Shown here: one piece after another, positions 8,199 through 17,661 of the stretch | How positions within the stretch are numbered: the first letter of the stretch is position 1 | Layout of the letters: every line of letters begins with the position of its first letter | NCBI GenBank assembly: GCA_965218865.1 | Contig: CBDCME010000073.1 | Span: 1-64,000, forward strand | From: CBDCME01 sp965218865 | GTDB lineage: Bacteria > Pseudomonadota > Alphaproteobacteria > JAAXGF01 | Length of the DNA stretch: 64,000 bases | Direction of reading: 5' to 3' | Notes under the pieces: model-generated | Database searches by the model: none | What the model saw: only the letters and a program-made list of their open reading frames with translations | What the model was told of the DNA's origin: nothing | Program-made: the position numbers and the translations under genes

Positions 8199-8336
8199 AA
8201 CCGCGTTGTGCTTGACGGGACACGCGGACAGGCAAGACCTAAACCCTTCCCATTTTTCCGTCAAGCATGGCGCCCCCACCGAAAGGGGGCGATTACCATC
8301 CGTCCACGCAAAAGACTAGAAATCGGACGCATATAA

Positions 8337-8380
8337 CTTTCGGGGCGGGATTGCAAGCGCAGTTCCGCCCCGAAAAATTG
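8337..8380. terminator. bidirectional terminator between transposase and passenger gene
   Basis: TTCGGGGCGGGA and TTCCGCCCCGAA form a 12-bp stem, with A-rich sequence on the right side. A second stem (GGCGGGAGCATGG 8383–8395 with CCATGCTCCCGCC 8420–8432) follows it, just beyond the passenger stop. Confidence 0.6.
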
Positions 8381-8439
8381 GCGGCGGGAGCATGGACGCC
8401 CGGGGAGGCGCGCTTCATGCCATGCTCCCGCCATAAGCT

Positions 8440-9870
8440 CTAGCGGCTGCCTCCGAAGGCCGCCGTCAGATCGTCTCGCTCAAGCGTCCCGGCCATGCCT
8501 TCATGGGATGCGCCGGTGAAGATGCCGGTCAGCACGCCGTCATCTCCGCCGGTGTTGACGAAGGTGTTTCCGCGCACGTCAACGGCGTAGCCCAAGTCCC
8601 CGTCGCCCCATTGCACGCCGCTCCCGGCTTCGCCGGGGGCCATGCCGGACTGCCAGCTTTCAAGGGCGGTGAAGTCTGCCGCGCCCTTCATGGTTCCGAG
8701 ATTGACGCCCAACTGTGCATCACCGGCAACGGCCTCGACATTGGGCGTGAAGCCTAGCAGGGTGCCGGTCCATGTGGCCGTGCCTGACAACTCGGGATTG
8801 TCCGCCAGGTCCATTCCAGGCTGAATCCCATAGGCCCACGGCTCGGCGTATCCGTTGCGGAAGGCGACGCCGAACGCCGCATCTTCGCCCACGCCGACGA
8901 CATGCGTTGATGTGCTATTCCATGGCCCGAAGTCCGTAGGTCCGTCACCGATCTCCAATCGGCCATACAAGGCCCTTAGGGCCTCCCGGTCCACGGGATA
9001 CAGAATCGATGTGGGTTGCTGGTCGTTCTGAGAGGTATGATAAATGGCATTCGTCGCTTCGAGGATGGTGTCGAATTGGGCGGACACATGCCCTAAACCA
9101 AGCGCGTGAAGCATCTCGTGGGCCAGCAGGGTAATCGCGTTCCGCTCATCTCCGAGGGCCGGCGCCCCCCGGTTCATCTGTATGTACGAGTTGTCTATGC
9201 TCCCGTCGCCGGACGGGTGGTTCCAGGCCGTTCCGCCCGACGTTCCGCAATTGTAGTAAGCCGAGCATGGAAGGAATTCGATGTGAATAGTTCCGCCCAA
9301 TTCCTCCCCGGAGACGAACCGCCTCCCTTCGGAATTCACTGTATCGAGAAGGGAGAAGTCAGCCAGCGGCAAGCCCATGCTCACCCGCGCCGAAGCCGGC
9401 AACGCGGCGTTGACCAATCCCACAGCGGCGGTAACGCGTCTCACGTCGGACGGAGATGCGCCCCCTATGACCCTCACCGTTGGGCTTGGGGTATATTTCT
9501 CTAACGGCATCGCGGCCTCGGAGAGATAGGCGGCCAGCGTTTCTCTACCAGCGCCATCGTTCAATCGCCCGTGCCGGATGCTGGTTGCGCCCCATGTGGC
9601 GGCAACGGACAAACCGCCGATATGCTCCAGTCCCTGGTCGACGCCGGCGAAGATGTTTTTACCATCATGGTACACCGGCAGTTGCTTGACGGTTCCAGGG
9701 GTTGGCGTAGGCAAACCGCTAATCTGATAAGGCAAATTCTCTTGCCTCGGAAACGATATCGATGCCGGCTCATTCAGGGCGGCTTGGCTATTTCCTCCGC
9801 CTCCCCCGCAAGATGCAAGAATCGGTAATAACGCAGCGGCAACCGCCGCAGCAAAATGTCTGGCTTTCAT
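8440..9870 (-). CDS. lipoprotein zinc metalloprotease with C-terminal TbpB-like domain
   Basis: 476 residues. ATG 9870 opens a lipoprotein signal peptide (MKARHFAAAVAAALLPILAS-C) with the acylated Cys at residue ~21, followed by GGGGG. The central part has the metzincin zinc site HEMLHALGLGH (His-Glu-x2-His-x5-His), as in matrixin-type proteases. The last ~110 residues resemble the small beta-barrel repeat of transferrin-binding-protein-like lipoproteins, ending GTLERDDLTAAFGGSR. The protein should be anchored to an envelope membrane and cut proteins or peptides there; the substrate is unknown. It lies wholly within the IS1595 element, convergent to the transposase, so it moves as cargo. Upstream in-frame codons are ignored because they precede the signal peptide. 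Confidence 0.85.
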   Translation of the reverse strand: MKARHFAAAVAAALLPILASCGGGGGNSQAALNEPASISFPRQENLPYQISGLPTPTPGTVKQLPVYHDGKNIFAGVDQGLEHIGGLSVAATWGATSIRHGRLNDGAGRETLAAYLSEAAMPLEKYTPSPTVRVIGGASPSDVRRVTAAVGLVNAALPASARVSMGLPLADFSLLDTVNSEGRRFVSGEELGGTIHIEFLPCSAYYNCGTSGGTAWNHPSGDGSIDNSYIQMNRGAPALGDERNAITLLAHEMLHALGLGHVSAQFDTILEATNAIYHTSQNDQQPTSILYPVDREALRALYGRLEIGDGPTDFGPWNSTSTHVVGVGEDAAFGVAFRNGYAEPWAYGIQPGMDLADNPELSGTATWTGTLLGFTPNVEAVAGDAQLGVNLGTMKGAADFTALESWQSGMAPGEAGSGVQWGDGDLGYAVDVRGNTFVNTGGDDGVLTGIFTGASHEGMAGTLERDDLTAAFGGSR

Positions 9871-11126
9871 GTCTTCTCCGAATCGCTCGGGTGCCAGCCC
9901 GGCGGGTGCCGGGCCGGTCGCCAAACAACCTTCAACGCTTTGAGGATTCCCGCGCAAGCACGGGCGACCCGGCATGGGCCAGGCGTCGAAGGGTTTGGCG
10001 ATGGGAAGGGATGCTAGAAAGTTAATGGGGGAAAGTCAAGCGGATAAATCCCTAATTTTTTGTCATAATGGGCCTTATCTGTCTTTCGTCTTGAAAATTT
10101 CCCAATTGTGGGAAAGCTGTCAAACCACAAGATATTGATAATCCCGGTTCGGCCGTCACATGCCAAGGTTGAAGATTGATTAGTGCCTGCCAACGGTTTC
10201 TTTCACAGCGCGTCCAAATCGACGATAGTGTATTTATCGCGGGCAAGATCAAAGTGGCGAAGAGTGAGGCACTGGATTGCACTATTGGTGATTGGGTTCG
10301 CCGCCCACGGTTGTGCGGCGCCTTCGTCCATTGGGGATAAGCATTCCCAAGCCGTGGCCGCGTTAAGTCTTTACGGGGTTACAGTCGAGCCGATCGAAGG
10401 CGATGAAACGCGACTGTCTGTATCAGCGTCCAATGCGAACTGGGGTGAATTAACGCCGGAGCGGTTCTGGCAAGAGATTGCTCAACTTTGTAACGAAGCT
10501 ATTGTCGGACTCGATCTCAGCAAAGCCGACGAAATTACCGACCTGGCGCCGGTTGTCGGGCTAACAAACCTTAAGGCACTCAATCTCAGCGACGCCGACG
10601 GAATTACAGACCTGACGCCCCTTGCCGGGCTTGCCAACCTGGAAACGCTTGATCTGAGCGGCGCCAAAAAAATTTCGGACCTGACGCCCCTTACCGGGCT
10701 GGTCAACCTGAAGACGCTCGATTTCAGCGAAGCAGGCGGAATTTCCGACCTGTCGCTCCTCGCCGGGCTTACCAACCTGCAGACGCTCAATCTCGGCACC
10801 GCTGGCGAAATTACCGACGTGTCGGGGCTTGTCACGTTTTTGGAATTGTTGACGGGCAAACTCCGCATCTATAATCAATTTACTGACGTCACACCCCTCG
10901 CCGGGCTGACTAACCTGCGGAAACTTGATATCAGCGGCGCCAAAGGGGTTACTGACCTATCGCCCCTTTCCGGGCTTACCAACCTGCAGACACTCAATCT
11001 TACCAGCTTATACCAACCGCCCTTAACATTGCCTTGTGCGATCCCACGCTCTGAGGCCGATGGACATGATCTTCCAAGGTTGGTCGGTCAGGTTGTTCCA
11101 GGCTTGGCAAGAGGCCTCGACGATGG

Positions 11127-13206
11127 CAGGGCTAGTTTTTTGTCCGCCCAGTGATCAGGGTGAGGTGATCGCGGCGCTGGCCATTTCATTCTCGGTGTGG
11201 CAGTGTGCCGGTCATGGCGACGCTGCCGGTCTCGGATTCGTCCATTGATTTGCGCGCGGTCACGGTGCGTCCGACCTGGGGCGCGCAGGAGCACCGGCGC
11301 TGGGACCGGTTGGTGGAGCAGCACCACTACCTGGCGTTCCACGGCGTCATCGGCAAGGGCCTGCGCCATGTCGCGGTGCATGGCGAGACCTGGCTCGCAC
11401 TGATCGGCTGGCAGCCCGGCGCGTTCAAGCTGGGCGCGCGTGATCGCTGGATCGGGTGGTCGGCCGAGCAGCAGTTCCGGCGTCTGCATCTGATCGCCAA
11501 CAACTCGCGCTTCGTCATTCTGACGCCTGGCCGAGTGCCGAACCTGGCCTCCCGTGTGCTGGGGCTGAGCCTGCGGCGGCTGTCTGAGGACATCCAGGCG
11601 GTGCACGGATATCCGGCTCTTCTGGCGGAGACGTTCGTGGACGTCTCGCGATTTGCCGGCACCTGCTACCGCGCGTCGAACTGGCGCTCTCTGGGGCTGA
11701 CGCGGGGCTTTGCCCGTGAGCCCGGAGGGGCAGCGCGCTGGCGCCACCACGGTCAGCCCAAGGAGGTCTTCGTGTTCGGACTGACAGACGGCGCCCCCGA
11801 GGCGCTGAGCCGTACCGGGATGCCGGCACACTGGAACGCCGAGCAGCACACCGAGCCGATGGCCGCGCCCCGGCTGCGCAGCCTGTTCGAGTGTCTGGGT
11901 GAGGTGCCCGAGTACCGCCATGCCCGGGGCAAGCGCTATGCGCTCAACACCATTCTGGTGATCGCCGTCGCCGCCCGGCTTGCCGGATACCGGGGGGTGA
12001 ACGCGTTCGCCCAGTTCGCCGCCCTGCTCTCCCAGGAGCAGCTCGAGGCGGTGGGTGCGTTCTGGAGCCCTTCCAAACAGCGCTACACCCCGCCCGCGAT
12101 CACCACCTTCCACAAGACCCTCACCGCCCTGCCGCCAGAGACCCTGGACAACGCGATTAGCCAGTGGACCGGCCAGCATGGCAGCGCGCACGCGCCGGTC
12201 GCCATGGACGGAAAGGATCTGCGCGGCGCCTCGAAGCAGACCGAAGACGGGCGCAGGATGATGGTGGCGGCGGTCGAGCACGACACCGGCGTGGTCCTCG
12301 GGCAGGTCGAGGTCGACCGCAAGAGCAACGAAATCCCGGCCGTGCGCGAACTCTCCAGCGGCCTCGACCTCACAGGCCGGATCGTCACCATGGACGCGAT
12401 GCACGCTCAGCACGAGACCGCGCGCTGCCTGCTCGGGCGTCGCGCCGACTACGTGATGAGCGCGGTCAAGGACAACCAGGAGATGATCTTCGAAGACCTC
12501 AAGGCGATCGACTTCAGCGATGCGCTCTGGCACGAAACCGTCGACAAGGGCCATGGCCGCATCGAGCGCCGACGCTGCGCCGTCGTCGACCTCTCCGCTG
12601 CCGAGTGGGACGGCTACGCCAACCTCCACGGGCGACGCCAGGCCATGCGCATCGAGCGCGAACGCGAGATCCTCAAGACCGGCAAGCGCAGCATCGAGGT
12701 GACCTGGAGCCTCACCTCGCTCGGCGCAGAGCGCGCCGGACCCGAGGAGTTGCTCGAACTGGTGCGCAACCACTGGCATATCGAGAACCGCCTGCACTAC
12801 GTGCGCGACTTCACCTACGACGAAGACCGATGCCGGGCCTACGTGCGTCACCTGCCCAGAAATCTCGCCTGCTTGACCAACGCGGCCATCGCCATCGTGC
12901 GCTGCGACGGACGCTTCCGTTATCTGCCCGAGGCCAACCGGCACTATGCCGCCCGGGCGCAGGAGGCCCTCGACGCGATCATGACCGCGCCCATCGCCTG
13001 AGACAGCACGCCTCTCCCCCGGACCGGGACGTGCCGCCGAGCGGCGCGGGCGGACCGGTGTGCCTGTCGAATCCGAAAACGCCGTCCGGTGGCTTCGAGC
13101 AGTCCCCATGACGTCGTCGAGGCAAGCTCGGGGCTCCCCGAACCCCGTGCACCGAGCACGATCCCACTCATCCCGAACCCTCAACCGCGACTAAAAATTG
13201 TTCCTG
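11127..13206 (+). mobile_element. ISAs1-family element nested in IS630 copy 1
   Basis: 2,080 bases. Ends are CAGGGCTAGTTTTTTGTC and, inverted, CAGGAACAATTTTTAGTC. It is flanked by the 10-base duplication TCGACGATGG at 11117–11126 and 13207–13216. Removing it with one repeat restores the IS630 sequence exactly as in the intact copies. Confidence 0.93.
11214..13001 (+). CDS. ISAs1-family transposase with N-terminal DUF4338 (DruA-like) domain
   Basis: 595 residues. Residues ~15–200 match the DUF4338 pattern: VEQHHYLAFHGVIGKGLRHV, ALIGWQPGAFKLGARDRWIGW, NNSRFVILTPGRVPNLAS, LAETFVDVSRFAGTCYRASNW, KEVFVFGL. This domain is also the core of DruA in Druantia phage defence. Residues ~215–590 are an ordinary ISAs1 DDE transposase: VAMDGKDLRG, TMDAMHAQ, VKDNQ, and HWHIENRLHYVRDFTYDED at the end. 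The joint is in frame and natural-looking. ATG 11214 is preferred to GTG 11205. The protein should act in transposition; what DUF4338 adds (perhaps DNA end recognition) is not known. Confidence 0.88.
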   Translation: MATLPVSDSSIDLRAVTVRPTWGAQEHRRWDRLVEQHHYLAFHGVIGKGLRHVAVHGETWLALIGWQPGAFKLGARDRWIGWSAEQQFRRLHLIANNSRFVILTPGRVPNLASRVLGLSLRRLSEDIQAVHGYPALLAETFVDVSRFAGTCYRASNWRSLGLTRGFAREPGGAARWRHHGQPKEVFVFGLTDGAPEALSRTGMPAHWNAEQHTEPMAAPRLRSLFECLGEVPEYRHARGKRYALNTILVIAVAARLAGYRGVNAFAQFAALLSQEQLEAVGAFWSPSKQRYTPPAITTFHKTLTALPPETLDNAISQWTGQHGSAHAPVAMDGKDLRGASKQTEDGRRMMVAAVEHDTGVVLGQVEVDRKSNEIPAVRELSSGLDLTGRIVTMDAMHAQHETARCLLGRRADYVMSAVKDNQEMIFEDLKAIDFSDALWHETVDKGHGRIERRRCAVVDLSAAEWDGYANLHGRRQAMRIEREREILKTGKRSIEVTWSLTSLGAERAGPEELLELVRNHWHIENRLHYVRDFTYDEDRCRAYVRHLPRNLACLTNAAIAIVRCDGRFRYLPEANRHYAARAQEALDAIMTAPIA

Positions 13207-14430
13207 TCGACGATGGCTTCATAGGAGTCGAAGACACGATTGGAGAGCCAGTTCTGGCGGAGGTATTGCCAGACATTTTCGGCGGGATTGAGCTCCGGGG
13301 ACTTGGGTGGCAAAGGCACGAGGGAGATGTTCTCCGGGATGCCGAGTTTGGCAGTGGTGTGCCATGCGGCTTGGTCGAGCAGCACGACGGCATGGGCGTT
13401 TGGGGCAACGGCCCGGCTGATTTCCTCGAGATGCAGGTCCATGGCTTCAGTATTGGCGCGCGGCATGACCAGCGCCGCGCCCTCACCGCGCTCGGGGCAG
13501 ATGGCGCCGAAGAGATACGCCGAAGAGGTCCGTAGGTCCTTGACCTGGCGCGGGCGCGATCCCTTTGGGGCCCACTGGCGCACCAGGCTGTTCTTCTGGC
13601 CGACGCGCATTTCATCTTGAAACCAAACCTCGATGGGCGTGTCCGGTGGCTGTGCCGCTACGATTTTCGCCAAGTGTTCGGGAAAACTTTTTTTTAAATT
13701 CCTCCTGTGCCCGCGCATCCTGGCCGACGTGGCGCGGGCGCGCGGAAATATGCGAGAACCCGAGCGCGGCCAGCAGCTTGCCGACGCTCCGCTCGTGATA
13801 GTCCACGCCGAAGCGCGTTCGGATCAGTTGCTTGAGATCGATGCAGCGCCAGCGCACGACCCCATCCCGTTCGGGATCGGGACCGGCCTCGATAGCCCGC
13901 GAAAGCGCCGCCATTTGCGACGGCGTCAACCGACGCAACGCCCCGTTCGGCTTGCGGTCGATCAGACCGGCCGGACCTCCCGCGTTGAACCGGTGAACCC
14001 AGTCCCGCAACGTCTGCCGATCCATGCCGCCAATACCCGCCGCGCACGCTCGATCCATCCCATCGTAGATGGCCGCCATCGACAAAAGCCGTCGCGCCTG
14101 GTTCCCATCATCGCTCCGTGCCGCAAGAACACGGACTCTTTCAGCATCAAAGTCGTTTCGCAAAGGAATCGTTGGCATTGAACACACTCCCTTGTTGCCA
14201 ACAACCTTGAATCACACAAAACCTAGCGTGTAAACCTTTGCGCGAGTCAAACTCTGGGGCGGTTGGTATAACCAACCTGTTAGGGCTCGACCTTAGCGAC
14301 GCTGACAGAATTACCGACCTGTCGCCCCTTGCCGAGCTGGCCAATCTGCAGACGCTCAATCTTAAATTCGCCGACAGAATCACCGACCTGACGACCCTTG
14401 CCGGACTTACCAACCTGGGGTGGCTCGATC

Positions 14431-15886
14431 GGCGATGTCCCATGCTCTGTTGAAAAAGGCGAGGCAGGCATGGTTGGGCTTCGAGGCTAGGCGGCCTCTT
14501 TGATGGTTTCAATGGCGCTTTTCGCTTTTGCCTTTTTCACGTGATCCTCGAGGGCAGCTCTGAGGATGGGGAGTTGCCGGTAGGCCTTGAGGCGACGGAG
14601 GTCTTTTGGGCTTCCAGGAGGCCGGCGGCGGTCCATCGCAAGGCCATCTCGGCGTTGCGCCAGCGCTTGACATTGTGCTGCACCATCCTGACCGTTCCCA
14701 AGGCATTCTCGATGGCGTTGGTGCAGGCCAAGGAGCGCCTGAGCTTGGGCGGCAGGCCCAAGCGGATCACGGTGAGGATCTCATCCAGGCCCTCCAGGAT
14801 GGAAGCCGAAACGCCGGGGGCCTCGGTCTCCAGGCGGCGCGCCAGGTTATTCATGAGGCGTTCGGCTTTCTCGGCATCGTCTTGGTCCCAGGCTTGCCTG
14901 AGCGCCTTCTTGACGCCGGCATGAAGGCTTTCGTCGAGGCGCTCGATGATGTTGCGGCCCTTGTGGACCTGGCAGCGCTGGAGGGCGGCCACCGGCCCGA
15001 AGGTCCGCTTGATCGCCTTGGAGAGCGCCTTGGCGCCGTCGACGATGAAGAGCCGGGGCACTTCCGGGTCGAGGCCGCGGGCGGTCAGGTTGTCGAGCAG
15101 CGCCTGCACCGTGGCGGCATTCTCCGTGGCACCTTCGGCCAGGCCTAGAACATGCTTCTCGCCCGCGCCGTCGATGCCAATAGCTGCCAGCAACACGTGA
15201 TCGCCGACGTGCAGCCCGTCGATCTGGATGACCAGGAGATCGAGATCCGAAAGGTCGCTGGCCAGGAAGGCCTTCAGCTTCTTGCGCGTCATGGCCACGA
15301 AGCGCCGCGAGACCGCGGACTTCGAGGTCGCATCGCCCGCGCGTGCCGGCAAGTCGCCGCTGGCCTCGCCGGGCAGGCGCACGGCGCGCGCGTACTTGCG
15401 GGTCGAAACCGTAAGCAGCATGATGTTCATCGCCCAGGACTGCAAAAGCGCCGGGTCCGAGAGCAACTCCCAGCTCGGCAAGCTCATCTCCTTGCCCGCA
15501 AGATCGCGCACCCGCGGGCGCGTCAGCTTCACCTTGCCCCCGTGATAGGCAATCTCGCTCTGGGTTGTCCCCCAGCGATGGCCCTGCCGCTCGGCCGTGC
15601 GGGCGTGGCGCGCTCCGCAGAGCACCTCGCTATCCTCGTCCAGCATCTCGCCCAGGGTCTCCACCCCGGCCAACAGGCAAAAGCGATCCACGCTCATGCG
15701 CAGATCATCAAAAGCCTCCGGCAAGGCCGGCGGCAACAGCGGAAGCGGGATCTCCAACAGTTTCGAAAGGCGGCTGTTCCGTGTAGTCTTGGTCATGGCG
15801 TCGTTCTCCTTGATGGATTCAACACCCAGAGCCTAACGGGCGAATGACGCCTACCTCACTTTTTCAACATCAGCCGGGACATTGCC
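14431..15886 (-). mobile_element. IS256-family element copy 1
   Basis: Tips GGCGATGTCCC (14431) and, inverted, GGCAATGTCCC (15886), followed inward by TGTTGAAAAAG on both sides. No 8–9-base target duplication is visible and the two flanks belong to different, oppositely oriented genes. A deletion or rearrangement after insertion is therefore likely. Confidence 0.9.
14537..15796 (-). CDS. IS256-family (mutator-type) transposase, copy 1
   Basis: 419 residues, intact. Typical Transposase_mut features: VIQIDGLHVGDHVLLAAIGID around the first Asp, FIVDGAKALSKAIKRTFG around the second, the RCQVHKGRNIIERL motif, and the final Glu in ACTNAIENALGTVR. It is almost identical to copy 2 at 28823–30082; visible differences include N/K at MNNLARRL and A/V in RWRNAEMAL. 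Only the ends and this gene are present in the element. Confidence 0.94.
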   Translation of the reverse strand: MTKTTRNSRLSKLLEIPLPLLPPALPEAFDDLRMSVDRFCLLAGVETLGEMLDEDSEVLCGARHARTAERQGHRWGTTQSEIAYHGGKVKLTRPRVRDLAGKEMSLPSWELLSDPALLQSWAMNIMLLTVSTRKYARAVRLPGEASGDLPARAGDATSKSAVSRRFVAMTRKKLKAFLASDLSDLDLLVIQIDGLHVGDHVLLAAIGIDGAGEKHVLGLAEGATENAATVQALLDNLTARGLDPEVPRLFIVDGAKALSKAIKRTFGPVAALQRCQVHKGRNIIERLDESLHAGVKKALRQAWDQDDAEKAERLMNNLARRLETEAPGVSASILEGLDEILTVIRLGLPPKLRRSLACTNAIENALGTVRMVQHNVKRWRNAEMALRWTAAGLLEAQKTSVASRPTGNSPSSELPSRIT

Positions 15887-16491
15887 CTCGAAGTCGTTAC
15901 GAGGTATTTGCCGTCACCACTAAAATCCGCGTAAGTGATAGCCCCTTCCTCTCCTCCAAGCCCGGCAATCACTTCTCCACTTGGAAAATCCCAAAGCTGG
16001 GCCGTACCATCCTTGGCCACGGTCACCAACCGATTACCGAGAGAAGAAAAACCGACCACTCGAACCGTGCCGGTTGGCTGCTTGAAGAAATTGAGTTCGA
16101 TACGATTTCTGGGATCATGAAGCGCCTGGTACAGCGCCATTTCCGCCTCGAGCACTTGGGGCCGATCCGGGTTATCCGGATCTTGCGGCAGCGCTTCCAG
16201 GGCCAAAAGAATCCCCTGGGTCGAATCCCCCGTATTCGTTGCCTCACGTGATGCCTTCGCCAAGAGTTGGGACTGTGCCCGTTGTGCCTCGGCCAAATTT
16301 TCGAGTGCACGTTGGCTCGCCATCTGAGCCTCGATACTTTTCTCGTAGGCGATAAAACCGACCACACCCGCGATGATCGCCAGCACCGCCATCGCCGCCG
16401 CGGCGCCCATCGCCAATCGAAGCCGTTTTCGCTGCGCCGCCAGCTTAGCCTTTTGCCTCTCTCGTTCCGCCGCAACCGATGCCTCGATGTA

Positions 16492-17661
16492 ATACCACCC
16501 GCCCTTAACATTGACTTGTGTGAGCCCACGCTCTGAGGCCGATGGACATGATCTTCCAAGGTTGGTCGGTCAGGTTGTTCCAGGCTTGGCAAGAGGCCTC
16601 GACGATGGCTTCATAGGAGTCGAAGACACGATTGGAGAGCCAGTTCTGGCGGAGGTATTGCCAGACATTTTCGGCGGGATTGAGCTCCGGGGACTTGGGT
16701 GGCAAAGGCACGAGGGAGATGTTCTCCGGGATGCCGAGTTTGGCAGTGGTGTGCCATGCGGCTTGGTCGAGCAGCACGACGGCATGGGCGTTTGGGGCAA
16801 CGGCCCGGCTGATTTCCTCGAGATGCAGGTCCATGGCTTCAGTATTGGCGCGCGGCATGACCAGCGCCGCGCCCTCACCGCGCTCGGGGCAGATGGCGCC
16901 GAAGAGATACGCCGAAGAGGTCCGTAGGTCCTTGACCTGGCGCGGGCGCGATCCCTTTGGGGCCCACTGGCGCACCAGGCTGTTCTTCTGGCCGACGCGC
17001 ATTTCATCTTGAAACCAAACCTCGATGGGCGTGTCCGGTGGCTGTGCCGCTACGATTTTCGCCAAGTGTTCGGGAAAACTTTTTTTTTAAATTCCTCCTG
17101 TGCCCGCGCATCCTGGCCGACGTGGCGCGGGCGCGCGGAAATATGCGAGAACCCGAGCGCGGCCAGCAGCTTGCCGACGCTCCGCTCGTGATAGTCCACG
17201 CCGAAGCGCGTTCGGATCAGTTGCTTGAGATCGATGCAGCGCCAGCGCACGACCCCATCCCGTTCGGGATCGGGACCGGCCTCGATAGCCCGCGAAAGCG
17301 CCACCATTTGCGACGGCGTCAACCGACGCAACGCCCCGTTCGGCTTGCGGTCGATCAGACCGGCCGGACCTCCCGCGTTGAACCGGTGAACCCAGTCCCG
17401 CAACGTCTGCCGATCCATGCCGCCAATACGCGCCGCGCACGCTCGATCCATCCCATCGTAGATGGCCGCCATCGACAAAAGCCGTCGCGCCTGGTTCCCA
17501 TCATCGCTCCGTGCCACAAGAACACGGACTCTTTCAGCATCAAAGTCGTTTCGCAAAGGAATCGTTGGCATTGAACACACTCCCTTGTTGCCAACAACCT
17601 TGAATCACACAAAACTTAGCGTGTAAACCTTTGCGCGAGTCAAACTCTGGGGCGGTTGGTA
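16492..17661 (-). mobile_element. IS630-family element copy 2
   Basis: Inserted in the nSTAND gene at a TA (16490–16491 and 17662–17663). The left tip is slightly damaged (an extra A, and TACCACCCGCCC instead of TACCAACCGCCC). The internal sequence is almost identical to copies 1, 3 and 4. Confidence 0.9.
16505..17571 (-). CDS. IS630-family transposase copy 2 (two frames joined at an A-run)
   Basis: Frame 1 (17571 to ~17050) holds the winged-helix DNA-binding part. Frame 2 (to 16505) holds the DDE domain with WFQDEMRVGQK, VVLLDQAAWHTT and SPELNPAENVWQ. The frames meet at a run of nine A (read on −), where the other copies have eight. With nine, a −1 shift is needed; with eight, a +1 (or −2) shift. 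Both open frames are otherwise intact. IS630 transposases are commonly made by such frameshifting or transcript slippage, so this copy may be functional. Confidence 0.85.

Larger units (their letters stand above)
7117..10052 (+). mobile_element. IS1595-family element with a passenger metalloprotease gene
   Basis: 2,936 bases. Terminal inverted repeats start GGGATTTATCCGCTTGAC at 7117 and end with its complement at 10052 (23 bases identical). Both ends are flanked by the same 8 bases, TAATTTTT (7109–7116 and 10053–10060), the target-duplication length expected for IS1595. The element holds a transposase gene (+) and a convergent passenger gene (−) with terminator hairpins between them. Confidence 0.93.
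11023..14178 (-). pseudogene. IS630 transposase copy 1, disrupted
   Basis: The first reading frame starts MPTIPLRNDFDAERV at 14178 (GGGAG upstream) and holds the helix-turn-helix part. An 8-A run near 13690 joins it to the second frame (NLKKSFPEHLAKIV), which carries the DDE residues (WFQDEM, VVLLDQAAWH, SPELNPAENVWQ). The second frame is cut at 13216/11117 by ISAs1, and its last ~30 codons lie on the far side, ending near 11023. This copy cannot make active transposase. Confidence 0.88.
11011..14268 (-). mobile_element. IS630-family element copy 1, interrupted by ISAs1
   Basis: Ends TACCAACCGCCC and GGGCGGTTGGTA, flanked by TA (11009–11010 and 14269–14270). Without the nested ISAs1 and its 10-base duplication it is about 1,168 bases, the same as copies 2–4. 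Confidence 0.92.
10183..14430 (+). pseudogene. leucine-rich-repeat lipoprotein, split by IS630 and truncated by IS256
   Basis: The first part (GTG 10183, start uncertain) has a lipoprotein signal ending AAHGC. It is followed by ~22-residue internalin-type repeats of pattern LTNLxxLNLSDAxxITDLTPLAG. At 11009–11010 a TA marks an IS630 insertion. Removing 11011–14268 and one TA gives the uninterrupted reading LNLTSLTNLLGLDLSDAD, so the gene was intact before insertion. The second fragment (14269–14430) carries two more repeats and is cut by the IS256 end at 14431; the natural C-terminus is missing. Repeat proteins of this type usually mediate protein–protein contact at the cell surface. Confidence 0.85.

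Noticed and set aside
11088..13184. Open frame of nearly 700 codons on − opposite the ISAs1 transposase
   Set aside because: It mirrors the codon pattern of the + strand transposase, has no family motifs and crosses the element boundary.
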